Assembly (NCBI RefSeq): GCF_000612505.1
Contig: NZ_CP004078.1
Coordinates: forward strand, 1,848,001-1,912,000
Length of the DNA stretch: 64,000 nucleotides
DNA from: Paenibacillus sabinae T27
GTDB lineage: Bacteria > Bacillota > Bacilli > Paenibacillales > Paenibacillaceae
Direction: 5' to 3'
The position numbers and the translations under genes are program-made. The notes beneath the pieces are model-generated. The model saw nothing but the letters and a program-made list of their open reading frames with translations, had not been told where the DNA came from and ran no database searches. Shown here in pieces: positions 47,208 to 55,153 of the stretch (position 1 is the stretch's first letter; every line of letters begins with the position of its first letter).

Positions 47208-48338
47208 TCACTCCTCGACTTTCTTCGAGGAGGAGGGCGCCAGCTTCGTCCGGTAAATCCAGAGCGCGTATTCCAGCGGCCGCCTCAGCGCTTTGCGGTA
47301 GGTTTCCTTATCGCCGGCCCTGGAGAACACCTCGCGGGCCGGTTTGGGGTTAACCTCAAGGACATAGATCCTTCCTTCCCGGTCGATGGCCAGATCAAGA
47401 GCGAGCTCGCACAGGTCGCTGAAGCTATCTTCCAGATAAGCGGCGGCGTCCGTACCGAGCTTCTCGGCCGTTTGTATCGTTTTTGCCGCTTTCTCTTCGC
47501 TGCCGAGCCACTGCTTCAGCAGTATCTCCGCTCTAACCGCATGACCGCCGCCATGCAGATTGGAGGTCACGCTCCTGGCTGCTCCAACCCGGCCGGCGAT
47601 GCCGGTCATCGCCCAGTTGCCCTGGCTGTTCTTCTGAACGAGCATCCTGTAATCGTGGAACCGGCCGCCCGGAAGGCGCAGCGGGATGCCCTGCTGGACG
47701 AGAAAGCGGCCGCCGATGCACCACTGGCGGACGATCGACTCCAGCCGGGATAAGGAAACCCGGCGGGGCTGAATAATCTGGCGGTTAAGACGCCGGCCCT
47801 GGATGTCGAACATCCCGCGCTCTCCCTTCAGCCGCTCGATGCGTAGAATCCCTCTTCCGCCTGTGCCGTTAGATGGTTTGATGTAGACCACCGGATTCGC
47901 CCTGAGCATTCGGTGCAGGTCTGCCGAAGACTGATACAGCAGAGTATCCGGCAAATGCTGGCGGAAGCGGCCCTTTTGCGAGAACGTCTGGTGAATCGTC
48001 CATTTGTTGCGCAGCGGCCGGTTCAGGAAGGTGAGGTGGTTGTAACGCGAGCGGAATTGAAGCAGCTGCTGGAAGCGGACGCTGCGCTGAATGCGACACC
48101 GGTCGTATATCATGTCGGGAAAGCTCCGCCATTTACGGCTCCACTCTCCCTTTGCCGGGTCGAACACAAGCGCATAAATGCGCTGCTTCACGTTGTCGAC
48201 ATCCATCGGCGTGAACACGAAGACATCCAGCCCAATCTGCTTGCCTTCCGCGATCATCCGGCGGTACACCTGCTTTTCTTCCAACTGCCGGGCGTTATTC
48301 AGATACAGGGTCAGAATTCCCAGAACGGGTTGGCTCAC
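47208..48338 (-). CDS. yheC: YheC/YheD-family ATP-grasp protein (YheC-like), last gene of the operon
   Basis: A 376-residue ATP-grasp protein. It begins with VLGILTLYLNNARQLEEKQ, typical of YheC, and continues with the fold's parts: YIKPSNGTGGRGI (nucleotide loop), FLVQQGIPL, DYRMLVQKN and the metal motif YVLEVNPKP. ATP-grasp enzymes join a carboxylate to an amine through an acyl phosphate; the YheC/D proteins are associated with the spore coat, but their substrates are unknown. The start is a GTG that overlaps the stop of the GNAT gene upstream by four bases, so they are translationally coupled. Confidence 0.87.
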   Translation of the reverse strand: MSQPVLGILTLYLNNARQLEEKQVYRRMIAEGKQIGLDVFVFTPMDVDNVKQRIYALVFDPAKGEWSRKWRSFPDMIYDRCRIQRSVRFQQLLQFRSRYNHLTFLNRPLRNKWTIHQTFSQKGRFRQHLPDTLLYQSSADLHRMLRANPVVYIKPSNGTGGRGILRIERLKGERGMFDIQGRRLNRQIIQPRRVSLSRLESIVRQWCIGGRFLVQQGIPLRLPGGRFHDYRMLVQKNSQGNWAMTGIAGRVGAARSVTSNLHGGGHAVRAEILLKQWLGSEEKAAKTIQTAEKLGTDAAAYLEDSFSDLCELALDLAIDREGRIYVLEVNPKPAREVFSRAGDKETYRKALRRPLEYALWIYRTKLAPSSSKKVEE

Positions 48339-48877
48339 AGAGATTCACCTTCTTGCAGTAAAATGGGACTCCGGTCCCGCTGCGCGTCCGGTTCGGCGGC
48401 TTCTGCGAGCAGGAACCCGGCCGGGAAGGAGCGCAGGCGGAGAACCGGCGCGCCGGAGGCGCTCCGGGTCAGCGCCACGGCAGCCAAGCCGGCATTGAAG
48501 CACATCTTCAGGCCGGATGCATGATCCGGAGTCACACGGCATTCGAGCGTTCCGAGACGTTTCACCTGCTCCCGCATCAGGGAGGCGCCTATGCCTTTGT
48601 TCCGGTACAGCGGGTGAACGGCGATGACACAGGCCTCCTTGCCGTAATCCGTCACCAAGCTAAGGGCGGCAAGCTGGGTGCCGAGCTGATCGCGAAGCGT
48701 TGCCGTCAGCAGCGACGTACCTGGCGCGGATAGACGTCCCGGCGTCAGATCCGCCAGCGTTTGCAAGCATTCCGTTGGAATCCGCTGGCCGGCATGGCGG
48801 CGGAGAAAGGCGAGAAGTGCGCCCTGCTGCCGGCTCCACTGTATGGAGCCGGCGGCGTAAACAGAAGATATCCGCAT
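48335..48877 (-). CDS. GNAT-family N-acetyltransferase embedded in the ATP-grasp operon
   Basis: A 180-residue GNAT protein. The acetyl-CoA-binding motif A is ACVIAVHPLYRNKGIGASLM (about 82-101), preceded by a SLVTDYGKE strand and followed by a less typical C-terminus. The substrate is unknown. Its position inside an operon of amide-bond-forming enzymes suggests that it acylates their product or supplies an acyl-amine substrate (inference). It begins ten bases after the upstream ATP-grasp stop; the ribosome site AAAGGATGTG is somewhat distant. Confidence 0.8.
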   Translation of the reverse strand: MRISSVYAAGSIQWSRQQGALLAFLRRHAGQRIPTECLQTLADLTPGRLSAPGTSLLTATLRDQLGTQLAALSLVTDYGKEACVIAVHPLYRNKGIGASLMREQVKRLGTLECRVTPDHASGLKMCFNAGLAAVALTRSASGAPVLRLRSFPAGFLLAEAAEPDAQRDRSPILLQEGESL

Positions 48878-48886
48878 GCTGGCTAG

Positions 48887-50011
48887 TCACATCCTTTGCG
48901 GAAAGATTGCGATTTGGCGGTACAAATGTTGGCTGTATTGAATGATCCGTTCGAGTGACAGCCTCCGGATGTCCGGCTCATCGAATTTCATCGGACGGGA
49001 ATTGGCTTCGAAGAACCAGAGACCGCCTTTTTCGTCGACGCCCAGATCCATGGACATTTCGCCCAGCATATAGCCGGAAGCCCGCTCGATCTGCCGGGCG
49101 ATCAGCAGGGCCGTTCCGGAAACGCTTTTCAGGATGGATAAGGACCGTTCGGGGCCGAACATGGCTTCGAGCATGCTGGAGGGCTCTTCAACACTTCCGC
49201 CTCGGGGAACATGGGTCGTGATGCTGCGGGAGCCGGCCAGTCTGGCACCGATGCCCGTCATGCTCCATCCGCCCTTGCCGTTCTTTTGCACGAGCACGCG
49301 CAGGTCGAAAGGTCTTCCTTTGCACGTCGCAAGCTCAATCGCCTGCTGAACGATATAGCGCGAATCGCCCCGTTCCTTTCCGATGCGGGACCAGAGCCGC
49401 TCCACTGTCGCCGCCTTGTATGTGACGTTCTTCTTGCCGCTTTGAATCTGCAGCCGGTACGGCAGCTCACCGCCTGCGTGATAAATGACCCGCATGATGC
49501 CTTTCCCCGCCTTGCCGGTCTCCGGCTTGAGGTACAGGCTGGTGTGGGTCTTCAGCATGGCCGCCAGCGTTCGCGCGCTTCTGAGCCGCCGGGTAGCAGG
49601 CACATGCCGGGCTGTCGCATTTGAGCCTCTCAGCCATTCGAACAGGCTCCATTTGTTGAAAAAGTAAGGATTGTACAGCCGAATGCCCGGATACTCCAGA
49701 CATTCGGCGAGTTTGCGGGCAACTGCGGGTTTGGCTTCATCCTCGCGGGTCGGAATGCGATTGTATACGACTTCCGGCGGGGGAAGCTGGACGGAGATCC
49801 ATGATTTGCCCGGACCCGGAACGTAACCGTTAACATAGTGATTCCCCAGCCTTAGTTCTTTCACGGTGATCACATAAACGAGATAGCCGAGTTCCTTGCC
49901 GGTTCGAATAATATCGCGAAAGTTCTTATGATTGCCGCGGAATTCCCGGAACTTATCTCTGGTCGTTAGTATGGCGATGACGGGCTTTCTGTCGTCGGGC
50001 CGGATGTTCAC
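48887..50011 (-). CDS. YheC/YheD-family ATP-grasp protein (short form)
   Basis: A 374-residue member with IAILTTRDKFREFRGNHKNF at the start, YLKPETGKAGKGIMRV (nucleotide loop), YIVQQAIEL, DLRVLVQKN, a GARLAGSRSITTHVPRGG loop and the metal motif FFEANSRP. It lacks the N-terminal extension of the two long paralogues. The start is a GTG overlapping the stop of the next upstream gene, with GAGGGAT before it. Confidence 0.85.
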   Translation of the reverse strand: MNIRPDDRKPVIAILTTRDKFREFRGNHKNFRDIIRTGKELGYLVYVITVKELRLGNHYVNGYVPGPGKSWISVQLPPPEVVYNRIPTREDEAKPAVARKLAECLEYPGIRLYNPYFFNKWSLFEWLRGSNATARHVPATRRLRSARTLAAMLKTHTSLYLKPETGKAGKGIMRVIYHAGGELPYRLQIQSGKKNVTYKAATVERLWSRIGKERGDSRYIVQQAIELATCKGRPFDLRVLVQKNGKGGWSMTGIGARLAGSRSITTHVPRGGSVEEPSSMLEAMFGPERSLSILKSVSGTALLIARQIERASGYMLGEMSMDLGVDEKGGLWFFEANSRPMKFDEPDIRRLSLERIIQYSQHLYRQIAIFPQRM

Positions 50012-51381
50012 ATATCATCCCTCCTGCGGAACTTGCTGAGGTATAGGCAGTGCTCCAGTATATGCTCGATGGAGGCTTTGCCTTCAGCCCTCAGGGAAGG
50101 ATGGCGGAAGATGGACCGCCCGGGCTTGGCGTTTGCCTCGAACATCCAGATTTCTTCATTCTGGTCAATGCCAAGATCGAAGCCGATTTCTCCAAGCAGA
50201 TGGCGATGCTGGGTTTCCAGCGATTCCGCCAGCCGGATAGCCGTTTGCTTCGCCCGCTGCAGCACTTCGTCGGCTTTGGCTCCGAATACGCGTCCGAGCG
50301 CCTGCTGCGGGGTAAGGAGGGAGCCTCCGTTTTTCAGATGGGTCGTTACGCTGCCGCGTCCGGCCTTCTTCGCTCCGATTCCAACCACAACCCACTGGTT
50401 GCTGCCGTTCTTGTGCATGTGGAACCGGAAGTCGATCGGGCAGCCGTCGATTTCAATCAGCCGGATACCCTGCTGAACGACATAGCTCTGCAGAGAGCGG
50501 CCATGACGGGACTGCAGCAGTCGCATCAGGCTCTCAAAGGTTCCAAAACGAAGCAGCACGTTCTTGCCGCCCCGGCGATAGCGGGCGAAATATCCGCGTT
50601 TCGGCAGATAAGTCAGCCTGTAAATGCCGTGGCCAAGGCTGCCGGCGGATGGCTTGTAGTAGACGAAATGATGGCGGTCCAGCATATCTCTGATGAGCTC
50701 GGTATCGGGGCTGCTGTGCGTTTCGGGCACATGCTGGCTCGCAAAGCTGTCGTTTTCCAGGAGCCGGTAAATGTCGGATTTGTTGAAAAAGCTCCAGTTG
50801 AAAAACGGGATTTTCTTGCGGGTGAACCGTTCCCGGAGCTGGTTAATCGCAAGCGACGTCTCCGCCCGCCTGCTGGGCAGCCGGTTGTAGATGACATCGG
50901 GCAGCGGTACGATCTTGCGCTCGAACTTGCCGCTTTCCGTCAAAAAGTACCCGTTCACACGTTCCTGCTGCCAATTAATGTCCCGGGGCATGAACGCGAA
51001 AATATAGCACATGTTGCTGCCTTCGCGCAGCAGCTGCTTGATGAAGCCCGTTCGTGAACCGAACGGCTGGGTCGGAGAAGACGGGCCGTCGGACAGGACG
51101 CCCACGAGCGGGCCGATTTGCACCTCGTCGTTCTGCAGGTTCCTCAGGTAGACGCTGCCCGTTTTGGGCACCTTGATGGCGTTCTGAACGCCCGAAGCGA
51201 GAAAAAGATGTTTCCCGGCTCGCTTGATCGGCTTGATCACCGCCGGAATGGCGTCTTTGCCGAGTCGCAGCCGGATGTTCCTCTTCCCGGACAGCTTCAG
51301 GCTTTTCATCAGCGACCCCGATATATAGACGACTCTTTGGGGCTGCTTGGTGAAATGGACATTGCAAAATGTGAGACCCAT
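50008..51381 (-). CDS. yheD: YheC/YheD-family ATP-grasp protein (long form, YheD-like)
   Basis: A 457-residue long form. An N-terminal extension of about 95 residues, rich in short beta strands (VVYISGSLMKSL, IRLRLGKDAIPAVIK), precedes the shared core, which starts at IGPLVGVLSDG. The ATP-grasp core shows YYKPSAGSLGHGIYRL, YVVQQGIRL, DFRFHMHKN and MFEANAKPG. Family proteins are spore-associated with unknown chemistry. AAGGAGG precedes the ATG. It overlaps the following gene by four bases. Confidence 0.87.
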   Translation of the reverse strand: MGLTFCNVHFTKQPQRVVYISGSLMKSLKLSGKRNIRLRLGKDAIPAVIKPIKRAGKHLFLASGVQNAIKVPKTGSVYLRNLQNDEVQIGPLVGVLSDGPSSPTQPFGSRTGFIKQLLREGSNMCYIFAFMPRDINWQQERVNGYFLTESGKFERKIVPLPDVIYNRLPSRRAETSLAINQLRERFTRKKIPFFNWSFFNKSDIYRLLENDSFASQHVPETHSSPDTELIRDMLDRHHFVYYKPSAGSLGHGIYRLTYLPKRGYFARYRRGGKNVLLRFGTFESLMRLLQSRHGRSLQSYVVQQGIRLIEIDGCPIDFRFHMHKNGSNQWVVVGIGAKKAGRGSVTTHLKNGGSLLTPQQALGRVFGAKADEVLQRAKQTAIRLAESLETQHRHLLGEIGFDLGIDQNEEIWMFEANAKPGRSIFRHPSLRAEGKASIEHILEHCLYLSKFRRRDDM

Positions 51382-51423
51382 TTATGAATCCTCCTTAAGC
51401 ACCATTGATATCAATCTTCCGGA

Positions 51424-52554
51424 TCATCCGCTTAAGCTTTCGGCGCTTCGGGGAGAACGTCGCCGTGTCAGCAGCAGGTAGCGGGCGTAGGAAAGAGGGT
51501 ATTCCGCCGCGCGCCGCGCGGCGTCTTTGTCGCCCGTAATTGTAAATGCGGAGCGGCCCGGCTTGGAGTTGGCCTCGAGCAGCCAGATCCGGCCCCCGGG
51601 ATCGATGCCGAAATCGAGCCCAAGCTCGCCGAGACGCCCGCAGGCAGCCTCCAGCAGCGGCGGAAGAAAGGCGGCGCTAAGCTCCACCTCACGTAGAATA
51701 TCATCCGCGGCCCCGCCGTATTGCTTCCGTAAGAAGGAAGCGGGATGGACCGCGGTTCCTCCGCCGTGAAGGTTCGAGGTAAGCGCGCCGCTCGGGCCAA
51801 GGCGGGCAGCCATTCCAGAGAGCGTCCAGCGGCCGGCGCCGTCCTTCTGCATGAGTACGCGGACATCGAACGGCTGTCCGCCTCCGGTCAGCCGCAGGAA
51901 CGGCTGCATGATAAAGCCCTGCTTGCCGATAAAGCGGTCGATCCATTCAAGACCGCTCAGGCGGTCATTAAAGCCGCGGACGATCTCCCGGTTATCTCCG
52001 TCCCGGCCCTTTACGAACAGTCCTCCGGATGAAGTTCCCCGGAGCACGGCATGCAGGGTTCGCTTTCCGTGTGTGCCTGCCCGGGGCTTCAGAAAGACCC
52101 CGTCCCCCTGTTCGGCGAGCATTCGCTCCAGGCTGCGCCGGCCTGCATACCTTCTCGTCTCGGGCAGCAGGGAGGAAGCCCTGCGGCTGCGCCGCAGAAG
52201 TTCATATACCCTCCATTTGTCCGGCAGCCCCCTCGACCATACGAGACTGCGCCCCAGCGCATGCAGAGCCCGGGAGCCGTTTCGTCTTTCCTCCGGATTT
52301 TTGCAGAACATCCGGTTATACACAATGTCGGGCGCTTCGGCCGTCGCTTCGCGCCATTCTTCACCTTCGCGAACAAACCCTCTCACTGTCCTGCCGTCGC
52401 CTGAAACGCCATCGGGAGTGAAGACGATGACGCGCAGACCGTAGGATGGAGCGGTCCGGCACAGTACGCTGCAGAAGGCGGGTTCGGCCACCGGGGAACC
52501 TTTGACGCCCCGGCACGTCAGAATGCCGAGACAGCCCATTTCGGTCACTGGCAT
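51424..52554 (-). CDS. YheC/YheD-family ATP-grasp protein (short form)
   Basis: A 376-residue member beginning LGILTCRGVKGSPVAEP. The nucleotide loop is FLKPRAGTHGKRTLHAV, in which the usual GxGI is GKRT, a noticeable change; FIMQPFLRL, DVRVLMQKD and LLEANSKPG follow. It is very rich in Arg, Gly and Ala and more GC-rich than its neighbours. The altered loop may affect nucleotide binding. AAGGAGGACGCC precedes the ATG. A 42-base gap separates it from the gene downstream. Confidence 0.84.
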   Translation of the reverse strand: MPVTEMGCLGILTCRGVKGSPVAEPAFCSVLCRTAPSYGLRVIVFTPDGVSGDGRTVRGFVREGEEWREATAEAPDIVYNRMFCKNPEERRNGSRALHALGRSLVWSRGLPDKWRVYELLRRSRRASSLLPETRRYAGRRSLERMLAEQGDGVFLKPRAGTHGKRTLHAVLRGTSSGGLFVKGRDGDNREIVRGFNDRLSGLEWIDRFIGKQGFIMQPFLRLTGGGQPFDVRVLMQKDGAGRWTLSGMAARLGPSGALTSNLHGGGTAVHPASFLRKQYGGAADDILREVELSAAFLPPLLEAACGRLGELGLDFGIDPGGRIWLLEANSKPGRSAFTITGDKDAARRAAEYPLSYARYLLLTRRRSPRSAESLSG

Positions 52555-52564
52555 GGCGTCCTCC

Positions 52565-53932
52565 TTACAGTCCGGCCAAGTAGCGGCAGTACTGAATCAT
52601 TTGCTTCACGGACGGTCTGATTTTGGTGTCGTTCAGCGGAGTGTTATCATTCTTGGACGGCTTCGAATTTACTTCGAGCAGCCAGATCCGGCCGGATTGA
52701 TCCATACCAAGATCGATGCCCAGCTCTCCGAAATGGGCCGGAATATTGGCCTCCACGCCTTTGGCAATGGCAAGCGCCGCCCGGGGCAGCTGAAGATTTG
52801 CGCTTTCTTTGGCACCGGGAGGGATGGAGCTTTTACCGATCGCCTCGCGAACGGTGCTAAGGCTGCCGCCCCGCGCCAGATTCGAGACGAAATGGTTGTT
52901 CCCTGCGGTGCGGGCGACGATGGAGGTGACATTCCATTTTCCGGTGCCGTTCTTTTGCACGAGCGCCCGGAAATCAACCGGCCTGCGTCCGATTTCCATC
53001 AGCGGCAGCCCCTGCTGAATCTGGAATCGGGTGGTCTTCATCTTCGGCGCAACCGCCTGATACAATTTGGTTAGGGTCGGGTAGCTCTGCTTGCGGGTGC
53101 CCAGCGGAGTTGTGGACTGCAGCCGGTAGCCGCCGCCTTCTTCCCGGGAAATCCGCAGAATGCCTTTGCCGAGGCTGCCCCGGACAGGCTTCAGGAACAC
53201 GACCGGATAATGGCCGCACATTTTCTTGAGAATCGCAAACCCGCCGAGCAAGTGGGACTCCGGCAAATAACGCTGAAGGGAAGGGTCCCGCCGGAGCGCT
53301 TCGAACACCTCGCTCTTGTCGAGGAATTTCTCATTGAAAAAATGAGTGCCGTACCTTGATTTTACTTCCGACAAAAAATGCTGTACGCTAGGTTTATTCT
53401 CCGCCTTGCGCGTGGTGAGCCTGTTGTTGATGACATCGGCAATGGGCAGCTTCGATTGTTTCCAGCCTTCGTCGTATACCCAGCCCGTAATGGAGGAGCC
53501 GGTACTCTCCAGAGCTTCCGGGGTAAAGAAATAGACAAAGGCGCCCTGCGCATGGCAGGCATTCGTTAATTCCCGGCAGAACAAGGTGATTGGACCGAAC
53601 AACCTTTCAGGCCGCTCGGGATGCTCCCGGCTGACCAGCACGCCGATCAGCGGTCCGAGCCGAAGCGTCCGGCTTCCGGAACTGTAGGAGGCGTTCAGCA
53701 CATTACGCGCCTTGAATCCGGTCTTCCGCGCCAGACCCTCGCTCACGCGAAGATTGTCGGATCGGGGGACCGGAATGACGGTGACCTCCTGACGGAAAGA
53801 ACCGAAGGCAAGCAGGATTGGTCCGTGCGCCGGGATTTTGAGTTTTTTGATGAGCCGGTCGCCGAGCATGACGGCGTTCTCCTGCAGGATGCCCGAGTAC
53901 ACCGTATGGACCGGGATCTTTAGCTTTGACAT
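52565..53932 (-). CDS. YheC/YheD-family ATP-grasp protein (long form), first gene of the operon
   Basis: A 455-residue long form. The N-terminal extension (about 1-100; KIPVHTVYSGILQENAVMLG at the start) resembles that of the 457-residue paralogue. The ATP-grasp core starts near LGPLIGVLVSRE and has FLKPVRGSLGKGILRI, FQIQQGLPL, DFRALVQKN and LLEVNSKPS. The ATG at 53932 is preceded by AAGGAG; nine extra upstream codons have no ribosome site. It heads the six-gene leftward operon and is divergent from the YlbF/YheA-type gene. Confidence 0.87.
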   Translation of the reverse strand: MSKLKIPVHTVYSGILQENAVMLGDRLIKKLKIPAHGPILLAFGSFRQEVTVIPVPRSDNLRVSEGLARKTGFKARNVLNASYSSGSRTLRLGPLIGVLVSREHPERPERLFGPITLFCRELTNACHAQGAFVYFFTPEALESTGSSITGWVYDEGWKQSKLPIADVINNRLTTRKAENKPSVQHFLSEVKSRYGTHFFNEKFLDKSEVFEALRRDPSLQRYLPESHLLGGFAILKKMCGHYPVVFLKPVRGSLGKGILRISREEGGGYRLQSTTPLGTRKQSYPTLTKLYQAVAPKMKTTRFQIQQGLPLMEIGRRPVDFRALVQKNGTGKWNVTSIVARTAGNNHFVSNLARGGSLSTVREAIGKSSIPPGAKESANLQLPRAALAIAKGVEANIPAHFGELGIDLGMDQSGRIWLLEVNSKPSKNDNTPLNDTKIRPSVKQMIQYCRYLAGL

Positions 53933-54102
53933 CGTGGATCTCCTTCCGGTAGGCAGCATGATGCCGGCTGTTTCACAGCTGAGGTCTTCATATCATCCAT
54001 CATATGGAGTCATACGCCCCTTGGTGATTGACCCATCTGCCGAAAGGTCCCTTATTCACAAGGGGGAAGGGGTCTAACAATACTTTTAGGAGGAACCCAA
54101 AT

Positions 54103-54447
54103 ATGAACATCTACGACAAGGCGCATGAATTGGCCCGTGCAATCAAGGATAGCAGCGAGGTGGCGGATATTTCCGCAGCGCTCAAGCTGGTGGAGGCTGA
54201 TCCGGGCAGCAAGGAAATGCTGGACAATTTTCGCAGCAGCCAGCATGAGCTTCAGGAACGGATGATGGCTGGGGAAATGCCGGCACAGGAAGAGATGGAG
54301 AAGATGGAGAAGCTGTTCGAAGTGCTGAATATGAACCTCAGCATCCGCCGCCTGTTCGAAGCGGAGCGGCGCCTCAGCGTTGTTATCGAGGACGTGAACA
54401 AGATTATTACCGGCAGTCTGGAACATCTGTATGGAGCGGACGTTTAA
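54103..54447 (+). CDS. YlbF/YheA-family protein
   Basis: A 114-residue all-helical protein of the YlbF/YmcA/YheA family (DUF964). The core is AHELARAIKDSSEVADISAA and DNFRSSQHELQERMMAGEMP, given as landmarks. YlbF and YmcA influence RNA processing and development in Bacillus; YheA, encoded next to yheC and yheD, is uncharacterised. The divergent position beside yheC/D-type genes argues for the YheA branch. TTAGGAGG precedes the ATG at 54103. Confidence 0.85.
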   Translation: MNIYDKAHELARAIKDSSEVADISAALKLVEADPGSKEMLDNFRSSQHELQERMMAGEMPAQEEMEKMEKLFEVLNMNLSIRRLFEAERRLSVVIEDVNKIITGSLEHLYGADV

Positions 54448-54484
54448 AGGCGCCTCAGGCATTATTTCATCACATAAAAATCAA

Positions 54485-54529
54485 AGAGGGTGCTTGTTGC
54501 CGGTTAGATCCGGCTGACAAGCACCCTCT
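54485..54529. terminator. Bidirectional terminator after the YlbF/YheA gene
   Basis: AGAGGGTGCTTGT pairs perfectly with ACAAGCACCCTCT, with GCCGG/CCGGC inside. Leftward it is followed by TTTGATTTTT; rightward by GTTTGTTC. Confidence 0.8.
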
Positions 54530-54721
54530 GTTTGTTCAGGCGATTAACATAACCGGCTTACCCGGCGGTCTCCTGCTTGCCTTCGTCCGGGCCGAGAATG
54601 ATACGTTCGGCTGCCCTGACCCTATCCTTGCTCTCCGGCATTTTGATAACTCGTCTCATAATTTGGACGGCTTGCTCATAGAGTAGAGTATAGATTCGTT
54701 ATGAAGGAGCTGTCGGAAGAA

Positions 54722-55003
54722 ATGAGAAAAAGAAACAAGTTCAAGCATGTGGTCTACCTGGTGCTGGCGCTGGTCATGCTCCTGTATGCGCTGCCGGAGT
54801 TGTCGTGGGCTGGTTCAACCCCGGTATTCGTGTTCGGGGCGGTATGGGTGGCCTTTGCGCTGCTTGTGATTGCGGCTCATCTGCATTTTATTCTCGGGGT
54901 GGACGAGGAGAAGCAGAAACGGCTGGAGGCGGTGCGCAAGGCGAAGCTGGATATGTGGCAAGGAAAATGGAGCGAAGAAGGACGGGCTGCTCAGCGGTTA
55001 TAG
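54722..55003 (+). CDS. Small two-helix membrane protein, unknown function
   Basis: A 93-residue protein with two predicted membrane helices (about 10-28 and 35-58) and a charged C-terminal tail (about 60-93) with EEKQKRLEAVRKAKLDMW, probably helical and cytoplasmic. I do not recognise a family. I prefer the ATG at 54722, with AAGGAG 12 bases upstream; another ATG seven codons earlier has no ribosome site. A terminator follows. Confidence 0.65.
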   Translation: MRKRNKFKHVVYLVLALVMLLYALPELSWAGSTPVFVFGAVWVAFALLVIAAHLHFILGVDEEKQKRLEAVRKAKLDMWQGKWSEEGRAAQRL

Positions 55004-55015
55004 TCCTTTCGTCAT

Positions 55016-55052
55016 ACGGTCTGTCCGGAAATGATCCGGCGGGCCGTTTTTT
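55016..55052 (+). terminator. Terminator after the small membrane protein gene
   Basis: ACGGTCTGTCCGG and CCGGCGGGCCGT form an imperfect stem, followed by six T. Confidence 0.75.
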
Positions 55053-55080
55053 ATTTGCGCTTATGAAACAAAGGATTCAT

Positions 55081-55110
55081 TTGACGGCCGTACCCGGTTG
55101 CGTCTACAAT
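55081..55110 (+). promoter_or_regulatory. SigA promoter of ytoI
   Basis: TTGACG (55081-55086), an 18-base spacer and TACAAT (55105-55110) give a good promoter. ATACAG is repeated directly after it, and CTACA/TGTAG around 55104-55125 is a weak dyad that could bind a regulator. Confidence 0.6.
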
Positions 55111-55153
55111 ACAGATACAGTGTAGTACAGTTTTGGCTTCGGAGGTGTAACAG

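Noticed and set aside
53962-54060. CATAT/ATATG dyads between the ATP-grasp operon and the YlbF/YheA gene, checked as SigE or SigK promoters
   Set aside because: The -10-like CATATGAT lacks a matching -35 at the right distance.
54558-54659. Minus-strand frame of 33 codons ending before a bidirectional terminator
   Set aside because: The peptide looks protein-like (RVRAAERIILGPDEGKQ), but there is no ribosome site and no known family; it may be a remnant.
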